Positions 8,758-17,787 are shown, counted from the first letter of the stretch. The stretch: DNA of 64,000 nucleotides from Collinsella tanakaei (GCF_021531055.1 NZ_JADYTL010000003.1:62001-126000), one strand, 5' to 3'. A program made the numbers and translations. Notes: generated by a model not told the origin, from the sequence alone.

Positions 8758-9801
8758 ATGATCGACCTGAGAAGCGACACCCTCACCAAGCCGACCCCCC
8801 ACATGCTGCAGACCATCCTCACCGCCTCGCTTGGCGACGACGACCGCACCCACGAGCTTGGCCGCGGCGAGGATCCGACCGTCAACGAGCTCGAGGACCT
8901 TGCCGCCCGGATCACCGGCAAGCAGGCAGCCGTGCTCGTGCCTTCCGGCTGCATGGCCAACACCGCCGCAGTACTCGCCCAGGTCAAACCCGGCAGCACC
9001 CTGCTCGTCGACGAGCAGCAGCATCTTCTACTCAGCGAAAAGTACCTGTTCGATCCCGATTTCGGACGCATGCAACTCAAGACCTATCGGCACGATGAAC
9101 ACGGCCAGCCGAACCTCGATGACATCGCCGCCGCCCTGGATGCCGGCGGCGTCGACCTGATCTGCGTCGAGAACTCCCATAACTACGCGGGCGGCGCCGT
9201 CGTCACGTGCGATCGCTTGGCGGCTGTCCACGAGCTCGCGCAGGCGCACGGCGTCCCAGTCCATATGGACGGCGCACGCCTGTTCAACGCGGCGACCGCG
9301 CTCGGCGTGCCCGCCGCCGACATCTGCGTGCATGTCGACAGCCTGATGTTCTGCCTTTCCAAGGGCCTCGGCGCGCCAGTCGGTTCCGTCATCTGCTCCG
9401 ATCAGGAGACGATTCTCGCGGCACGGCGGATCCGCAAAGCGCTCGGCGGCGCCATGCGCCAAGCTGGCATCATCGCCGCCCCGGGCATCTACGCTTTGCG
9501 CCATCACGTCGAGCGCCTGCAGGAAGATCACGACAACGCGCGCGCCTTCGCCGACGCGATCGCCGGTCTCGCGTGCACTCGCATCGTCGGTGACGTGGTC
9601 ACCAACATCGTGGTCGTCGACGTCAGCGGTATCACCGACGACCCGCTCGCCTATTGCGAGCGCGCCGCCGAACACGGCCTGATCATCCGCCCGGTCATGA
9701 AGCGCTACATCCGCTTCGTCTTCTACCTCGGCATTACGCATGATGACGCCCTCGAAGCCGCTCGCATCGTGCGCGAGCTCGAGAGCGCGTTCGCACGCTA
9801 G
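8758..9801 (+). CDS. ltaE: Low-specificity L-threonine aldolase
   Basis: 347 residues, the usual length. This PLP enzyme of the beta-eliminating lyase family cleaves L-threonine or L-allo-threonine to glycine and acetaldehyde. MIDLRSDTLTKPT at the N-terminus, GDDDRTHELGRGEDPTVNEL, VPSGCMANTAA and the Schiff-base lysine in CLSKGLGAPVGS are all visible. ATG 8758 follows AAGGAG at 6 nt; upstream in-frame ATGs lie inside the repeat and have no site. It is monocistronic and transcribed away from the leu operon. Some relatives act on other beta-hydroxy amino acids. Confidence 0.93.
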   Translation: MIDLRSDTLTKPTPHMLQTILTASLGDDDRTHELGRGEDPTVNELEDLAARITGKQAAVLVPSGCMANTAAVLAQVKPGSTLLVDEQQHLLLSEKYLFDPDFGRMQLKTYRHDEHGQPNLDDIAAALDAGGVDLICVENSHNYAGGAVVTCDRLAAVHELAQAHGVPVHMDGARLFNAATALGVPAADICVHVDSLMFCLSKGLGAPVGSVICSDQETILAARRIRKALGGAMRQAGIIAAPGIYALRHHVERLQEDHDNARAFADAIAGLACTRIVGDVVTNIVVVDVSGITDDPLAYCERAAEHGLIIRPVMKRYIRFVFYLGITHDDALEAARIVRELESAFAR

Positions 9802-9812
9802 CCCCGCCCACA

Positions 9813-9845
9813 TGCGACGGGGCGCCGGTGTCCCGACGCCCCGCA
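9813..9845. terminator. GC hairpin between the aldolase and sensor genes
   Basis: GGGGCG / CGCCCC core flanked by TGCG / CGCA pairing, with no T-run. It probably separates two convergent transcripts, weakly supported. Confidence 0.4.
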
Positions 9846-9884
9846 TGAAGAGCAATCTTGTGGTAATGGAGCCGCTATCCGCCG

Positions 9885-11057
9885 CTAGTCCCATTCCGCA
9901 CGATCGACCACATGCTCGATGAAGTCGTTGCGGTACATGTTCTTGACCTTCAGCGTGTTCCAGCCATCCTCGCTCACCAGATCGGCGTTCAGCGTCACGC
10001 CGAACATCTCCTCCATCATCTGGCGCGTGAAAACATAGTGCTCCTCGTCGTAGGGGTCGTCGCTCTCGCTCAGACGCACCTGGACCTCGTCGACGTCGGA
10101 GACCGCGCACATGATGGCCGCAACATCGTACACCAGGGCAGCGTCGACCGAATCGCCGTCATAGCGCTCGGGCACCGCCTCGTAGGAAATGCCGAGCGCA
10201 CCGGCGTTGCCGGTCGTGTCGACCTGGCTCACCCACTCGCCCATGGGCAGCGAACGCACAAGTTCGTCGACCTGCGACGTATCGGCAAGGGCCATGCCCG
10301 CATAGGACGACACGTCGCTGTACGGATCGTTCACCACGGCGGTGAGCAGCTCGTCGGCGATGTCACCGTCGATGCGCAGATTGCCGTCGGCATCGAGATA
10401 GATCTCGTCCTCGCCGCTCTCCAGATGGATGCCCGACGACCCGATCTCCACGCTGGAGCCCTTACCGTCATCGAGCTTGAGGCCGTCTTTGTCGAAGGTG
10501 ATGCTCGCGTCATCGGATCGGCCACCGTCCGTCGACGACTGCGCCTGGTTCTGCCCCTGCGTGGTCCCGCCCGTCGTCGCACCGACGAACAGCAGGCTCA
10601 TGCCGAACGCGATGAGCGCGAGCAGCACGAGCACGCCCGCGACGATGCCCACGACGATCGGCCACTTCTTGCGCGGCTGCGCCGCAGGCTGGCTGGGCGT
10701 GGCCGCCGCATACGAAGGTGGGGTCGGCGCCTGCTGCACGCCGGGCGCCGCCGCGGGCATCTGCTGCGTCGGGGCGACCGGCGGGATCTGCGTCGTCTCG
10801 GCGGCGGTTCCGGCGGGAGTCGCATCCGCTGTCGCCGCGGCACCGGCATCGTCAGCGCCCTCGTCCAGCATATCGTCGATGCTCGTCATGCTCGCCTTGG
10901 TACGCGCCAGCGCCTCCGCCTCGCTCAGGCCCTGCGCGAGATAATCCTCATAGCGCGCCGTGAGGTTGCCGTAGATCTCCTCTTTGAGCTCGATGTTCTC
11001 GGCAGTCAGCATCTTGCCTTCGAACAGGCGCTCCACATACATGCGAAGTTCGTTCAC
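9885..11057 (-). CDS. Membrane protein with HAAS-like N-terminus, partner of PadR (module 1)
   Basis: 390 residues. Residues 1-62 (NELRMYVERLF, LKEEIYGNL, QGLSEAEALARTKASM) form the alpha-helical HAAS/DUF1700-like domain usually encoded beside PadR regulators. Then come an Ala/Pro-rich linker (63-130), one membrane helix (132-158) and an external C-terminal domain of about 230 residues that includes short repeated beta-strand-like units (LKLDDGKG, IHLESGED, LRIDGD). It starts with GTG 11057, preceded by GGGGGAG, and overlaps the padR stop in GTGA, so translation is coupled. It is paralogous to the protein at 11662-12849. The likely role is sensing envelope or metabolite state; the ligand is unknown. 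Confidence 0.8.
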   Translation of the reverse strand: MNELRMYVERLFEGKMLTAENIELKEEIYGNLTARYEDYLAQGLSEAEALARTKASMTSIDDMLDEGADDAGAAATADATPAGTAAETTQIPPVAPTQQMPAAAPGVQQAPTPPSYAAATPSQPAAQPRKKWPIVVGIVAGVLVLLALIAFGMSLLFVGATTGGTTQGQNQAQSSTDGGRSDDASITFDKDGLKLDDGKGSSVEIGSSGIHLESGEDEIYLDADGNLRIDGDIADELLTAVVNDPYSDVSSYAGMALADTSQVDELVRSLPMGEWVSQVDTTGNAGALGISYEAVPERYDGDSVDAALVYDVAAIMCAVSDVDEVQVRLSESDDPYDEEHYVFTRQMMEEMFGVTLNADLVSEDGWNTLKVKNMYRNDFIEHVVDRAEWD

Positions 11058-11407
11058 CGTGCTCCCCCATCCTGACGGATCAGCAGGCGGTCGATGATGT
11101 TGCGGACCCGGATCCACCGGTCGATCGCCTCTGTCAGCTCAACTGTACCCGATTTCGTGATGCGATAGTACTTCCTACGGGCACCCTGTGTCTCGTTGCC
11201 CCAGTAGCTCTCGACGAAGCCCTGGCCCTCCAGCCGCTTGAGGCTCGTGTAGAGCGACTGTTCCTTCATCTCGTACTCACCGCCGCTTGTCTCGGCGATC
11301 TCCTTGAGGATCTCGTAGCCGTAGTTGTCTCCGTCAAGAAGCGTGCACAGGATGATGGCGTCGATATTGCCCCTGATCAGGTCGCTCACGGCGTCGCGTG
11401 TCGCCAT
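11054..11407 (-). CDS. PadR-family transcriptional regulator (module 1)
   Basis: 117 residues. The PadR winged helix shows RGNIDAIILCTLLDGDNYGYEILKEI, the recognition region MKEQSLYTSLKRLEGQGFVESYW, and TQGARRKYYRIT of the wing; a C-terminal helix would dimerise. ATG 11407 has a near-perfect GGAGGTGA site. The gene overlaps its membrane partner by 4 nt. It is about 70% identical by eye to the second PadR at 12846-13196. An AGTACT motif lies upstream, as in module 2, so the two regulators may share operator half-sites. Confidence 0.92.
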   Translation of the reverse strand: MATRDAVSDLIRGNIDAIILCTLLDGDNYGYEILKEIAETSGGEYEMKEQSLYTSLKRLEGQGFVESYWGNETQGARRKYYRITKSGTVELTEAIDRWIRVRNIIDRLLIRQDGGAR

Positions 11408-11583
11408 CCCATCACCTCCCGGTATCCTTTCGGCATCATACCCGATCTGTCTTCCATAGTACTCCGTGCGTCGATGCAATACTTCACTCGAGAGGATGCG
11501 CGCGGGCAGCACCCCGGGTCCTCAACGAAAAGCAACGTCGCCGAACAGACCGTCCGGCGACGCGTCGCGCTGTTTCGCAGTCG

Positions 11584-11614
11584 GCCGGACGCCCGTTTGC
11601 GGCGGGCGTCCGGC
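11584..11614 (-). terminator. Hairpin between the two PadR modules
   Basis: Perfect 12-bp stem GCCGGACGCCCG / CGGGCGTCCGGC with a 7-nt loop. It lies after the module 2 membrane gene on the minus strand; there is no T-run. Confidence 0.5.
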
Positions 11615-11661
11615 GAGGCTATGGCGCGATCATCCGTTCCGGTCGATACGTGCCGTCGCGA

Positions 11662-12849
11662 TCAGTAGTCGAGCTCCGCGTAGTCGGTCACGTTGTCGAA
11701 GAAGCGATAGGTCGCCACGTTGTTGAACACCTTGTTCCACGCGTTCTTGGACTCGAGCATGCTTCCCGTGATCTTCGTGTACTCGTTGGAGCTCACGCTG
11801 GCGAGCATGTCCTCCACCATCGCGCGATCGAAGATGTAGGTGTCGACGTCGTAGGAATGGTCGTCGCTCTCGTGCAGCTCGATCTTGACGGTGTCGACGC
11901 TGTCGCCGTAGGTCGCCATGATCGCGACCACGTCGTAGGCAAGTGCAAGGTCGATCGCATCGCCATCGATGTTGTGGTTCACCGAGGAGTAATCGATGGC
12001 GAGCGTACCGTTGCTGAAGCTGCTGGCGGTCACATAGTCGCCCAGGGGAAGCGCGCGGACGAACGCGGCGCGGTTATCGGCACTGCTCGGTTTCGTGCTC
12101 GCGTACTTGGTCAGGGTGCTGAGCGGGCTGTTCAGCACTTCGTCGGCCAGGGCCTCGGTCGCCTGACGCTCGCGCGGACCGTCGTCGTCGGTAAGGCGCG
12201 GCATCGAGCGCAGCGTCGTCGTGTTCGACGTGGTGGTCTTCTGCGTGGTCGAGGTCTTGGCCTCCGCCGTCTGGTCGTCCGTGGACGTCGCCGGCTCGGT
12301 CGCCTGTTCCTCTGCGGGCTCCTGCTCGACGGTCGCGGCTTCGGCCTCGGTCTTCTGGACATCCTGAGCCGTGTCGTCGACGGTCGTGTCATCGACGGTC
12401 ACCGTCGCCTCGGGCACCTGCCCTTGCGTCTGCTTGGGCATGATGTTCATGCCGATCGCCACGCCGCAGATCAGCACGAGGATGACGGCGGCTGCGGCCG
12501 CTGTGATCACCCAGGGCTTGCGGCGCTTCGGCGCCGGATCGCCGGCGGGAGGTGCTGCTCCGGGCTGGGAGACTGCGATGGGCATCTGCTCGGTTACGTT
12601 CGCGTTCGGGTTCTGGTTGGCGTTCAGGTTCTCGTTCTTCATTGCTTCCTCACCACTCATCACGTCGTCGATACTGGTCATGCTTTCCTTCGTACGCCGC
12701 AGCGCCTCCTCGTGGCTCAGGCCCTGGGCAACGTAATCCTCGTAGCGGGCGATCAGGTTGCCGTAGATCTCTTCCTTGAGTTCGATGGTGTCGGACGTAA
12801 GAACCCTGTTTTGGAAGAGCTGCTCGACGTACATACGAAGTTCGTTCAT
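11662..12849 (-). CDS. Membrane protein with HAAS-like N-terminus, partner of PadR (module 2)
   Basis: 395 residues, same plan as the 9885-11057 protein: HAAS-like helices 1-62 (NELRMYVEQLF, LKEEIYGNL, QGLSHEEALRRTKESM), an Asn/Pro linker, a membrane helix at 113-136, then an external Thr/Glu-rich low-complexity stretch (about 140-240) and a C-terminal globular domain. The N-terminal domains of the two paralogues are nearly identical while linkers and external parts have diverged. ATG 12849 overlaps the PadR stop in ATGA and has AGGGGAG upstream. The conserved C-terminal pattern (A-Y-DV-AIM, then a DTY-F motif) occurs in both and is not one I recognise. Confidence 0.8.
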   Translation of the reverse strand: MNELRMYVEQLFQNRVLTSDTIELKEEIYGNLIARYEDYVAQGLSHEEALRRTKESMTSIDDVMSGEEAMKNENLNANQNPNANVTEQMPIAVSQPGAAPPAGDPAPKRRKPWVITAAAAAVILVLICGVAIGMNIMPKQTQGQVPEATVTVDDTTVDDTAQDVQKTEAEAATVEQEPAEEQATEPATSTDDQTAEAKTSTTQKTTTSNTTTLRSMPRLTDDDGPRERQATEALADEVLNSPLSTLTKYASTKPSSADNRAAFVRALPLGDYVTASSFSNGTLAIDYSSVNHNIDGDAIDLALAYDVVAIMATYGDSVDTVKIELHESDDHSYDVDTYIFDRAMVEDMLASVSSNEYTKITGSMLESKNAWNKVFNNVATYRFFDNVTDYAELDY

Positions 12850-13196
12850 CGGTCTCCCCTTTCCTGTGTCAGCAAACGATCGATGATGTTCCGGACGCGT
12901 ACCCAGCGCTCGGTGGCTTCCCCAAGTTCCCCAGCTCCCGCATCGGTCATCCGGTAGTACTTGCGTCGAGCGCCCTGGGTCTCGTCCCCCCAATAGCTCT
13001 TGACGAACCCTTGCCCTTCGAGACGTTTGAGGCAGGTGTAGAGCGACTGCTCCTTCATCTCGTACTCGCCCCGGCTCGTGGCTGCGATCGCTTTGAGGAT
13101 CTCGTAGCCGTAACTGTCGCCTCCGGAAAGCGTGCACAGGATGATGGCATCGATGTTTCCTCTGATCAGATCGCTCACCGCATCCCGTGTGGACAT
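12846..13196 (-). CDS. PadR-family transcriptional regulator (module 2)
   Basis: 116 residues, with the same RGNIDAIILCTL, GYEILKAI, MKEQSLYTCLKRLEGQGF and TQGARRKYYRMT signatures as the module 1 PadR. ATG 13196 is preceded by AGGAGGTGA at 5-8 nt; a GTG three codons upstream overlaps the ribosome site and is less likely. It is the first gene of a two-gene unit. A clear AAAGTACT-N11-AGTACTTT dyad lies 55-81 nt upstream and is the obvious operator candidate. Confidence 0.92.
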   Translation of the reverse strand: MSTRDAVSDLIRGNIDAIILCTLSGGDSYGYEILKAIAATSRGEYEMKEQSLYTCLKRLEGQGFVKSYWGDETQGARRKYYRMTDAGAGELGEATERWVRVRNIIDRLLTQERGDR

Positions 13197-13250
13197 CGTT
13201 GTCACCTCCTGATCAGTGCTCGTCTCTTCTTGACACTGCTACTGTAACAC

Positions 13251-13277
13251 AAAGTACTATGTGTGTTAGAGTACTTT
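13251..13277. promoter_or_regulatory. PadR operator candidate
   Basis: Inverted repeat AAAGTACT (13251-13258) - 11 nt - AGTACTTT (13270-13277) upstream of the module 2 padR. The spacer holds ATGTGTGTT. The AGTACT core also occurs upstream of the module 1 padR at 11458-11463. Confidence 0.5.
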
Positions 13278-13714
13278 TGCTGACAGAGATGAACGGTATA
13301 AATAACAAGGTGAGCGGTGGGTTATTATTGTTTGCGCAGCTCGATGGGCATTATGAATGGCTACGTCCCGCATAGAACGACAGAACCCGCCGTAGAACCG
13401 GATCTGATATGGATGCCTGAAACGTTCATTCTGCCGGTAAGTGACGAAAATGAACGGTTGTTAGTTGGCTGAAAGCGTATGCAGAGACGTGTACGGCTCA
13501 AATTGCTGTAGATCACATATGTTGGCCGTCTTATACGGTCGTAACGGTCATATCAGACACACATGCAGATGAGTTCTCTGCATCACAACGACAAACGCTC
13601 CGCGGTGTCCGCAGTTTAACTACAAAACGTTCGATTGTGTGACTCGACTACCGAATGAACAAATCGCGTCGTCTCGGGTGCGTATAAAACGACCGATAAT
13701 CTGTCAGCTTATGC
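13278..13714. other. AT-richer intergenic block between padR2 and rplA
   Basis: About 440 nt that is visibly less GC-rich than its surroundings. It holds GAACGGT at 13291 and 13452, a CGTTCATT (13423-13430) / AATGAACG (13449-13456) dyad, and no gene I can support. A 28-codon frame starting ATGAACGG near 13289 lacks a ribosome site. Base composition hints at foreign or regulatory DNA. Confidence 0.5.
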
Positions 13715-13752
13715 AAAAACCCGGCTTCACGCTGAGCGCGAAGCCGGGTTTT
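13715..13752 (-). terminator. Terminator of the rpmG-rplA operon
   Basis: AACCCGGCTTC / GAAGCCGGGTT stem with A-run and T-run on opposite sides, so it can work in both directions. It lies about 30 nt after the rplA stop. Confidence 0.85.
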
Positions 13753-13782
13753 CATGCGACACCGGATTATGCGGTACCTGCG

Positions 13783-14490
13783 TTACTCCTCCATGAAGTT
13801 ACGCTGGATGGCGGAGTCCACCTTGATGCCGGGGCCCATGGTGGAGGTCAGCGTGATGCTCTTCACATAGCGACCCTTGGCGGAAGAAGGCTTGACGCGC
13901 AGGATCTCGGTGTAGAGCGCAGCGTAGTTCTCGACGAGCTTCTGATCGTCGAAGGAGCACTTGCCCAGGGGCACGTGGCAGATGCCGTAACGGTCGGCAC
14001 GGTACTCGACGCGGCCGGCCTTGAGCTCGCCGACCATCTTGGCGACGTCCATGGTGACGGTACCGAGCTTGGGGTTGGGCATGAGGCCACGGGGGCCGAG
14101 GATCTTACCGATGCGACCGACCTTAGCCATCATGTTGGGGGTGGCGATAGCGGCATCGAAGTTGATCTCGCCCTTCTGGATGTCGGCGATCAGCTCGTCG
14201 GAACCGACGATGTCGGCACCGGCCTCACGAGCCTCATCGGCCTTGGCACCATCGGCGAACACGGCGACGCGAACGGTCTTGCCGGTGCCGTGGGGCAGGG
14301 AGATGGAACCGCGGATGTTCTGATCGGCCTTACGGGTATCGATACCCAAGCGGAAGTGGACCTCGACGGTCTCGTCGAACTTAGCGGGAGCGAGCTCCTT
14401 GACGAGCTTCACGGCCTCGAGCGGCGTGTAAAGGTTGAAGCGGTCAACCTTCTTGGCGACGTCGAGATACTTCTTTCCATGCTTAGCCAT
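13783..14490 (-). CDS. rplA: 50S ribosomal protein L1
   Basis: 235 residues, normal for L1. It binds 23S rRNA at the mobile L1 stalk and often represses its own operon by binding mRNA. The start [18 protein letters not shown], the central [27 protein letters not shown] signature region and the C-terminal GPGIKVD are characteristic. ATG 14490 is preceded by AGGAGG at 8 nt. It is the last gene of rpmG-tRNA(Trp)-secE-nusG-rplK-rplA; a GC hairpin in the rplK-rplA gap could be an L1 target, but I could not match a known site. Confidence 0.98.
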   Translation of the reverse strand: MAKHGKKYLDVAKKVDRFNLYTPLEAVKLVKELAPAKFDETVEVHFRLGIDTRKADQNIRGSISLPHGTGKTVRVAVFADGAKADEAREAGADIVGSDELIADIQKGEINFDAAIATPNMMAKVGRIGKILGPRGLMPNPKLGTVTMDVAKMVGELKAGRVEYRADRYGICHVPLGKCSFDDQKLVENYAALYTEILRVKPSSAKGRYVKSITLTSTMGPGIKVDSAIQRNFMEE

Positions 14491-14603
14491 GATACATACC
14501 TCCTGTGGTCAAACGGGCAGCGCCCTCCCACAACGATGTGTGCCGGATTGCACACGATCGGGCGCAAGACCTTCCCGCGCCCGAAGAAAACGAACGGATA
14601 TCG

Positions 14604-15032
14604 CTACTCGGCGATGGTGACGCCCATGGAACGGGCGGTGCCGGCGACGATCTTCTTAGCGGCCTCGATGTCGTTGGCGTTGAGGTCCGGCATCTTGATC
14701 TCGGCGATCTTGGTGAGCTGCTCGTCGGTGAGCTGGCCGACCTTGTCGCGCTGCGGCACAGCGGAGCCGCTCTTGAGCTTGAGCTCCTTCTTGATCAGGT
14801 GAGCCGCAGGCGGGGTCTTGCAGATGAAGTCGAACGAACGATCCTCATAGACGGTGATCTCGACGGGGATGATGTCGCCGGACTTGTCCTGCGTGGCGGC
14901 GTTGAACGCCTGGCAGAACTGCATGATGTTGACCTGAGCGGCACCCAGGGCGGGACCGACGGGAGGAGCGGGGTTCGCAGCGCCAGCGGGAATCTGGAGC
15001 TTGATGACGGTGGCAACCTTCTTCTCAGCCAT
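14604..15032 (-). CDS. rplK: 50S ribosomal protein L11
   Basis: 142 residues, the normal size. L11 binds the GTPase-associated region of 23S rRNA. The proline-rich [34 protein letters not shown] and the C-terminal [10 protein letters not shown] are diagnostic. I chose ATG 15032 because the ribosome site AGGAAGGA directly abuts the other ATG two codons upstream. It is followed by rplA. Confidence 0.98.
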   Translation of the reverse strand: MAEKKVATVIKLQIPAGAANPAPPVGPALGAAQVNIMQFCQAFNAATQDKSGDIIPVEITVYEDRSFDFICKTPPAAHLIKKELKLKSGSAVPQRDKVGQLTDEQLTKIAEIKMPDLNANDIEAAKKIVAGTARSMGVTIAE

Positions 15033-15153
15033 TGTCATTCCTTCCTAAACACGAACGTGTCGAACAATCCATATCGTCAGCGCGAGCACGTTAGAAGCAT
15101 GCCGGTCCGGTGAGCAGCCGGAAGGCGCAGCGTGGACGCGCGGATACGACAAC

Positions 15154-15690
15154 CTAACTGATGACCGCGATCTGGTCGAACGCAAGCTCGACCGGGGTCT
15201 CGCGACCGAAGATGAGCAGGGTGACCTTGACCTTGCCGGCCTCGGCATTGACCTCGGACACCTTGCCGTCGAAATCGGACAGCGGGCCGGAGATGACCTT
15301 GACGGGCGTTCCGACCTCGATGCTGACGGACGTGCGCTTGGGCGTACCGCCCTTGTCCGTCTTGCGCATCATCTTGTTGTACTCGTCGCGGGACAGCGGC
15401 GCAGGCTTGCCGTTGGCGCCAAGGAAACCGGTGACGCCGGGCGTGTTGCGCACGCAGGTCCACGCGTCATCGTCCATCTCCATGCGGACGAGCACATAGC
15501 CGGGGAAGATCTTGGAATCCTTGACCTCGCGCTTACCGCCTTCTTTGATCTCGGTCACGCGCTCGGTCGGAATCTGGATATCGAAGATGCGATCGGACAT
15601 GCCCATGGTCTCGATGCGATGCTCGAGATCGGACTTGACGCGATTCTCATAGCCGGAGTAGGTGTGGACGACATACCAACGCTTGGACAT
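15154..15690 (-). CDS. nusG: Transcription termination/antitermination factor NusG
   Basis: 178 residues. It couples RNA polymerase to Rho or the ribosome. The NGN domain begins KRWYVVHTYSGYENRVK and contains KIFPGYVLVRMEMDDDAW; the C-terminal KOW domain reads VGTPVKVISGPLSDFDGKVSE. ATG 15690 lies 4 nt downstream of the secE stop and has AGGGGGT upstream, so secE and nusG are translationally linked as in most bacteria. Confidence 0.98.
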   Translation of the reverse strand: MSKRWYVVHTYSGYENRVKSDLEHRIETMGMSDRIFDIQIPTERVTEIKEGGKREVKDSKIFPGYVLVRMEMDDDAWTCVRNTPGVTGFLGANGKPAPLSRDEYNKMMRKTDKGGTPKRTSVSIEVGTPVKVISGPLSDFDGKVSEVNAEAGKVKVTLLIFGRETPVELAFDQIAVIS

Positions 15691-15693
15691 GGA

Positions 15694-16077
15694 CTACCCC
15701 CTCAGACCGGAGAAGAGCACCAGGCCCTCGCTGATGAGCGCGTCGAGACCGGCGATGACCACGCCGACGACGAGCAGCGAGATGACGACGGTGACGGAGT
15801 AGTTGACCAGCTCCTTCTTGGAGGGCCACACGACACGCTTCATCTCGGAGCGGACCTGGGCGAAATACTTCTTAGTGCGGGCGAAGAAGCCGGGCTTGGC
15901 GTCCTTCTTCTTGCCCTTGGTGGCCTTCTTGGCAGATGCCTTCTTAAGATCGGCACCCTTCTTGGAGGCGTCGGCCTTCTTGGCGGAAGCCTTCTTGGGC
16001 GCAACCTTCTTGGTCTCGGTTGCCGCAGAAGCGGGCGCGGACTGAGCGCTCTTCTTCTTGGACTTCTTGTTGGCCAT
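15694..16077 (-). CDS. secE: Preprotein translocase subunit SecE with Lys/Ala-rich extension
   Basis: 127 residues. The conserved C-terminal part has FFARTKKYFAQVRSEMKRVVWPSKKELVNYSVTVV, followed by one membrane helix; it clamps SecY in the translocon. The N-terminal ~65 residues are a low-complexity KK/AKKA repeat, longer than the minimal single-helix SecE (60-65 residues). ATG 16077 has GGAGG at an 8-nt spacing; an in-frame ATG 33 nt upstream lacks one. It lies between tRNA-Trp and nusG. The extension may bind rRNA or lipid, which is inference. Confidence 0.95.
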   Translation of the reverse strand: MANKKSKKKSAQSAPASAATETKKVAPKKASAKKADASKKGADLKKASAKKATKGKKKDAKPGFFARTKKYFAQVRSEMKRVVWPSKKELVNYSVTVVISLLVVGVVIAGLDALISEGLVLFSGLRG

Positions 16078-16116
16078 GATGCTTACCTCCGGCCTAAACC
16101 ACCTATACATTAGAAA

Positions 16117-16143
16117 CCGTAAGCCTCGCGAGGAGGCTTACGG
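16117..16143 (-). terminator. Hairpin between tRNA-Trp and secE
   Basis: CCGTAAGCCTC / GAGGCTTACGG with a 5-nt loop, followed on the minus strand by TTTCTAAT. It is a possible partial terminator or processing signal after the tRNA. Confidence 0.5.
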
Positions 16144-16152
16144 ATACAAGAC

Positions 16153-16228
16153 TGGCACGCCAGGAAGGACTCGAACCCTCAACACTCGGTTTTGGAGACC
16201 GATGCTCTACCAATTGAACTACTGGCGT
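16153..16228 (-). tRNA. tRNA-Trp (CCA)
   Basis: ACGCCAG / CTGGCGT acceptor stem, anticodon loop with CCA, T-arm GGTTCGAGTCC, and an encoded 3' CCA after discriminator G. It lies between rpmG and secE, the usual place for tRNA-Trp in this operon. Confidence 0.97.
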
Positions 16229-16240
16229 ATGTACAAGAGA

Positions 16241-16390
16241 CTAGCGGGTCTCCTTGTGCACGGTATGACGACGGCACCAGGGGCAATACTTCTTGATTTC
16301 CATGCGATCGGGCATGTTCGCCTTATTCTTGGTCGTCGTATAGTTGCGACGCTTGCACTCGGTGCAGGCAAGTGTAACGAGAGTACGCAT
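16241..16390 (-). CDS. rpmG: 50S ribosomal protein L33
   Basis: 49 residues, too short for many gene callers. It reads [20 protein letters not shown] and ends [15 protein letters not shown]; two CxxC pairs (CTEC and CPWC) make this the zinc-binding form of L33. ATG 16390 has GGAGG 11 nt upstream. It is the first gene of the rpmG-tRNA(Trp)-secE-nusG-rplK-rplA operon, driven by a TTGACA promoter at 16437-16466. Confidence 0.97.
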   Translation of the reverse strand: MRTLVTLACTECKRRNYTTTKNKANMPDRMEIKKYCPWCRRHTVHKETR

Positions 16391-16436
16391 GTGTCTAATA
16401 ACCTCCATTTACCGTCCCATGCGGGCACGGTGGAAC

Positions 16437-16466
16437 ACAATATCATTGAGCGGGCGGACGTGTCAA
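16437..16466 (-). promoter_or_regulatory. Promoter of the rpmG operon
   Basis: TTGACA (16461-16466), an 18-bp spacer and TATTGT (16437-16442), about 47 nt upstream of the rpmG start. Confidence 0.75.
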
Positions 16467-16532
16467 GCCCGCACGGATTCCCATCTCCATCTGCAGATTC
16501 GTTACACAACCTCAACAAATGGGAATCGGCAG

Positions 16533-16564
16533 AAAAAACCCGGCTCCCCCGAAGAGGAGCCGGG
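16533..16564 (-). terminator. Terminator of tuf
   Basis: CCCGGCTCC / GGAGCCGGG stem followed by six T on the minus strand; it lies 33 nt after the tuf stop. Confidence 0.9.
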
Positions 16565-16596
16565 TGCATACAAGCGATCAGCTACGAGTAGCTAAG

Positions 16597-17787
16597 TTAC
16601 TCGATGATGGTGCTGACGACGCCGGAGCCTACGGTGTGGCCACCCTCGCGGATAGCGAAGCGCAGGCCCTCCTCCATGGCGATCGGGTGGATGAGGTCAC
16701 CCTCGATGGTGATGTGATCGCCAGGCATGGCCATCTCGGTGCCCTCGGGCAGCTTGACGGAGCCGGTCACGTCGGTGGTGCGGAAGTAGAACTGCGGACG
16801 ATAGCCGTCGAAGAACGGCGTGTGGCGGCCGCCCTCCTCCTTGGTCAGGACGTAGACCTCACCGGTGAACTTGGTGTGCGGAGTGACCGAACCGGGCTTG
16901 GCCAGAACCTGACCGCGCTCGATCTGCTCGCGCTTGATACCACGGAGAAGGATGCCGACGTTGTCGCCAGCCTCGCAGAAGTCCATGGTCTTGCGGAACA
17001 TCTCGATGCCGGTGGCGACGGTGGACTGGGTCTCCTTGATGCCGACGATCTCGACGGGCTCGTTCAGCTTGAGCTGACCGCGCTCGACACGACCGGTGGC
17101 GACGGTGCCGCGGCCGGAGATGGTCATGACGTCCTCGACGGCCATCAGGAACGGCTTGGCGTCGTCACGCTCGGGGGTCGGGATGTAGGTGTCGACAGCG
17201 TTCATGAGCTCGCGGATGGAGTCATACCACTTCTCCTCGCCGTTGAGGGCGCCGAGAGCGGAACCACGGATGACGGGGATGTCGTCGCCGGGGAAGTCGT
17301 ACTCGGAAAGGAGCTCACGGGTCTCCATCTCGACGAGGTCGATGAGCTCCTCGTCGTCAACCATGTCGCACTTGTTCAGGAAGACGACGATGTAGGGAAC
17401 GCCGACCTGACGGGCGAGCAGGATGTGCTCGCGGGTCTGGGCCATGGGGCCGTCGGTGGCGGCGATGACCAGGATAGCACCGTCCATCTGGGCAGCACCG
17501 GAGATCATGTTCTTGATGTAGTCGGCGTGGCCCGGGCAGTCGACGTGAGCGTAGTGACGCGTAGCGGTCTCGTACTCGACGTGAGCGACGGAGATGGTAA
17601 TACCACGCTCGCGCTCCTCGGGAGCCTTGTCGATGTTCTCGAACGCGGTGAAGTCGGCCTTGCAACCGTCGGTCTCGGAGAGAACCTTGGTGATGGCAGC
17701 CGTCAGCGTGGTCTTGCCGTGGTCGACGTGACCGATGGTGCCGATGTTGACATGCGGCTTAGTGCGCTCGAACTTTTCCTTGGCCAT
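16597..17787 (-). CDS. tuf: Translation elongation factor Tu
   Basis: 396 residues. It delivers aminoacyl-tRNA to the ribosome as a GTPase. G-domain motifs [17 protein letters not shown] and NKCDMVD are all present, and the C-terminal domains read through [21 protein letters not shown] 17787 follows AGGAGGAGG. It is transcribed with three upstream tRNA genes (Tyr, Thr, Met), an arrangement known from other bacteria. The str operon genes rpsL, rpsG and fusA are not adjacent. Confidence 0.99.
   Translation of the reverse strand: MAKEKFERTKPHVNIGTIGHVDHGKTTLTAAITKVLSETDGCKADFTAFENIDKAPEERERGITISVAHVEYETATRHYAHVDCPGHADYIKNMISGAAQMDGAILVIAATDGPMAQTREHILLARQVGVPYIVVFLNKCDMVDDEELIDLVEMETRELLSEYDFPGDDIPVIRGSALGALNGEEKWYDSIRELMNAVDTYIPTPERDDAKPFLMAVEDVMTISGRGTVATGRVERGQLKLNEPVEIVGIKETQSTVATGIEMFRKTMDFCEAGDNVGILLRGIKREQIERGQVLAKPGSVTPHTKFTGEVYVLTKEEGGRHTPFFDGYRPQFYFRTTDVTGSVKLPEGTEMAMPGDHITIEGDLIHPIAMEEGLRFAIREGGHTVGSGVVSTIIE

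Noticed and set aside
11584-11614. Strong intrinsic terminator
   Set aside because: Kept only as a low-confidence hairpin because it lacks a T-run.
13259-13375. Small plus-strand peptide gene in the padR2-rplA spacer
   Set aside because: A possible start exists but there is no ribosome site or conserved feature.
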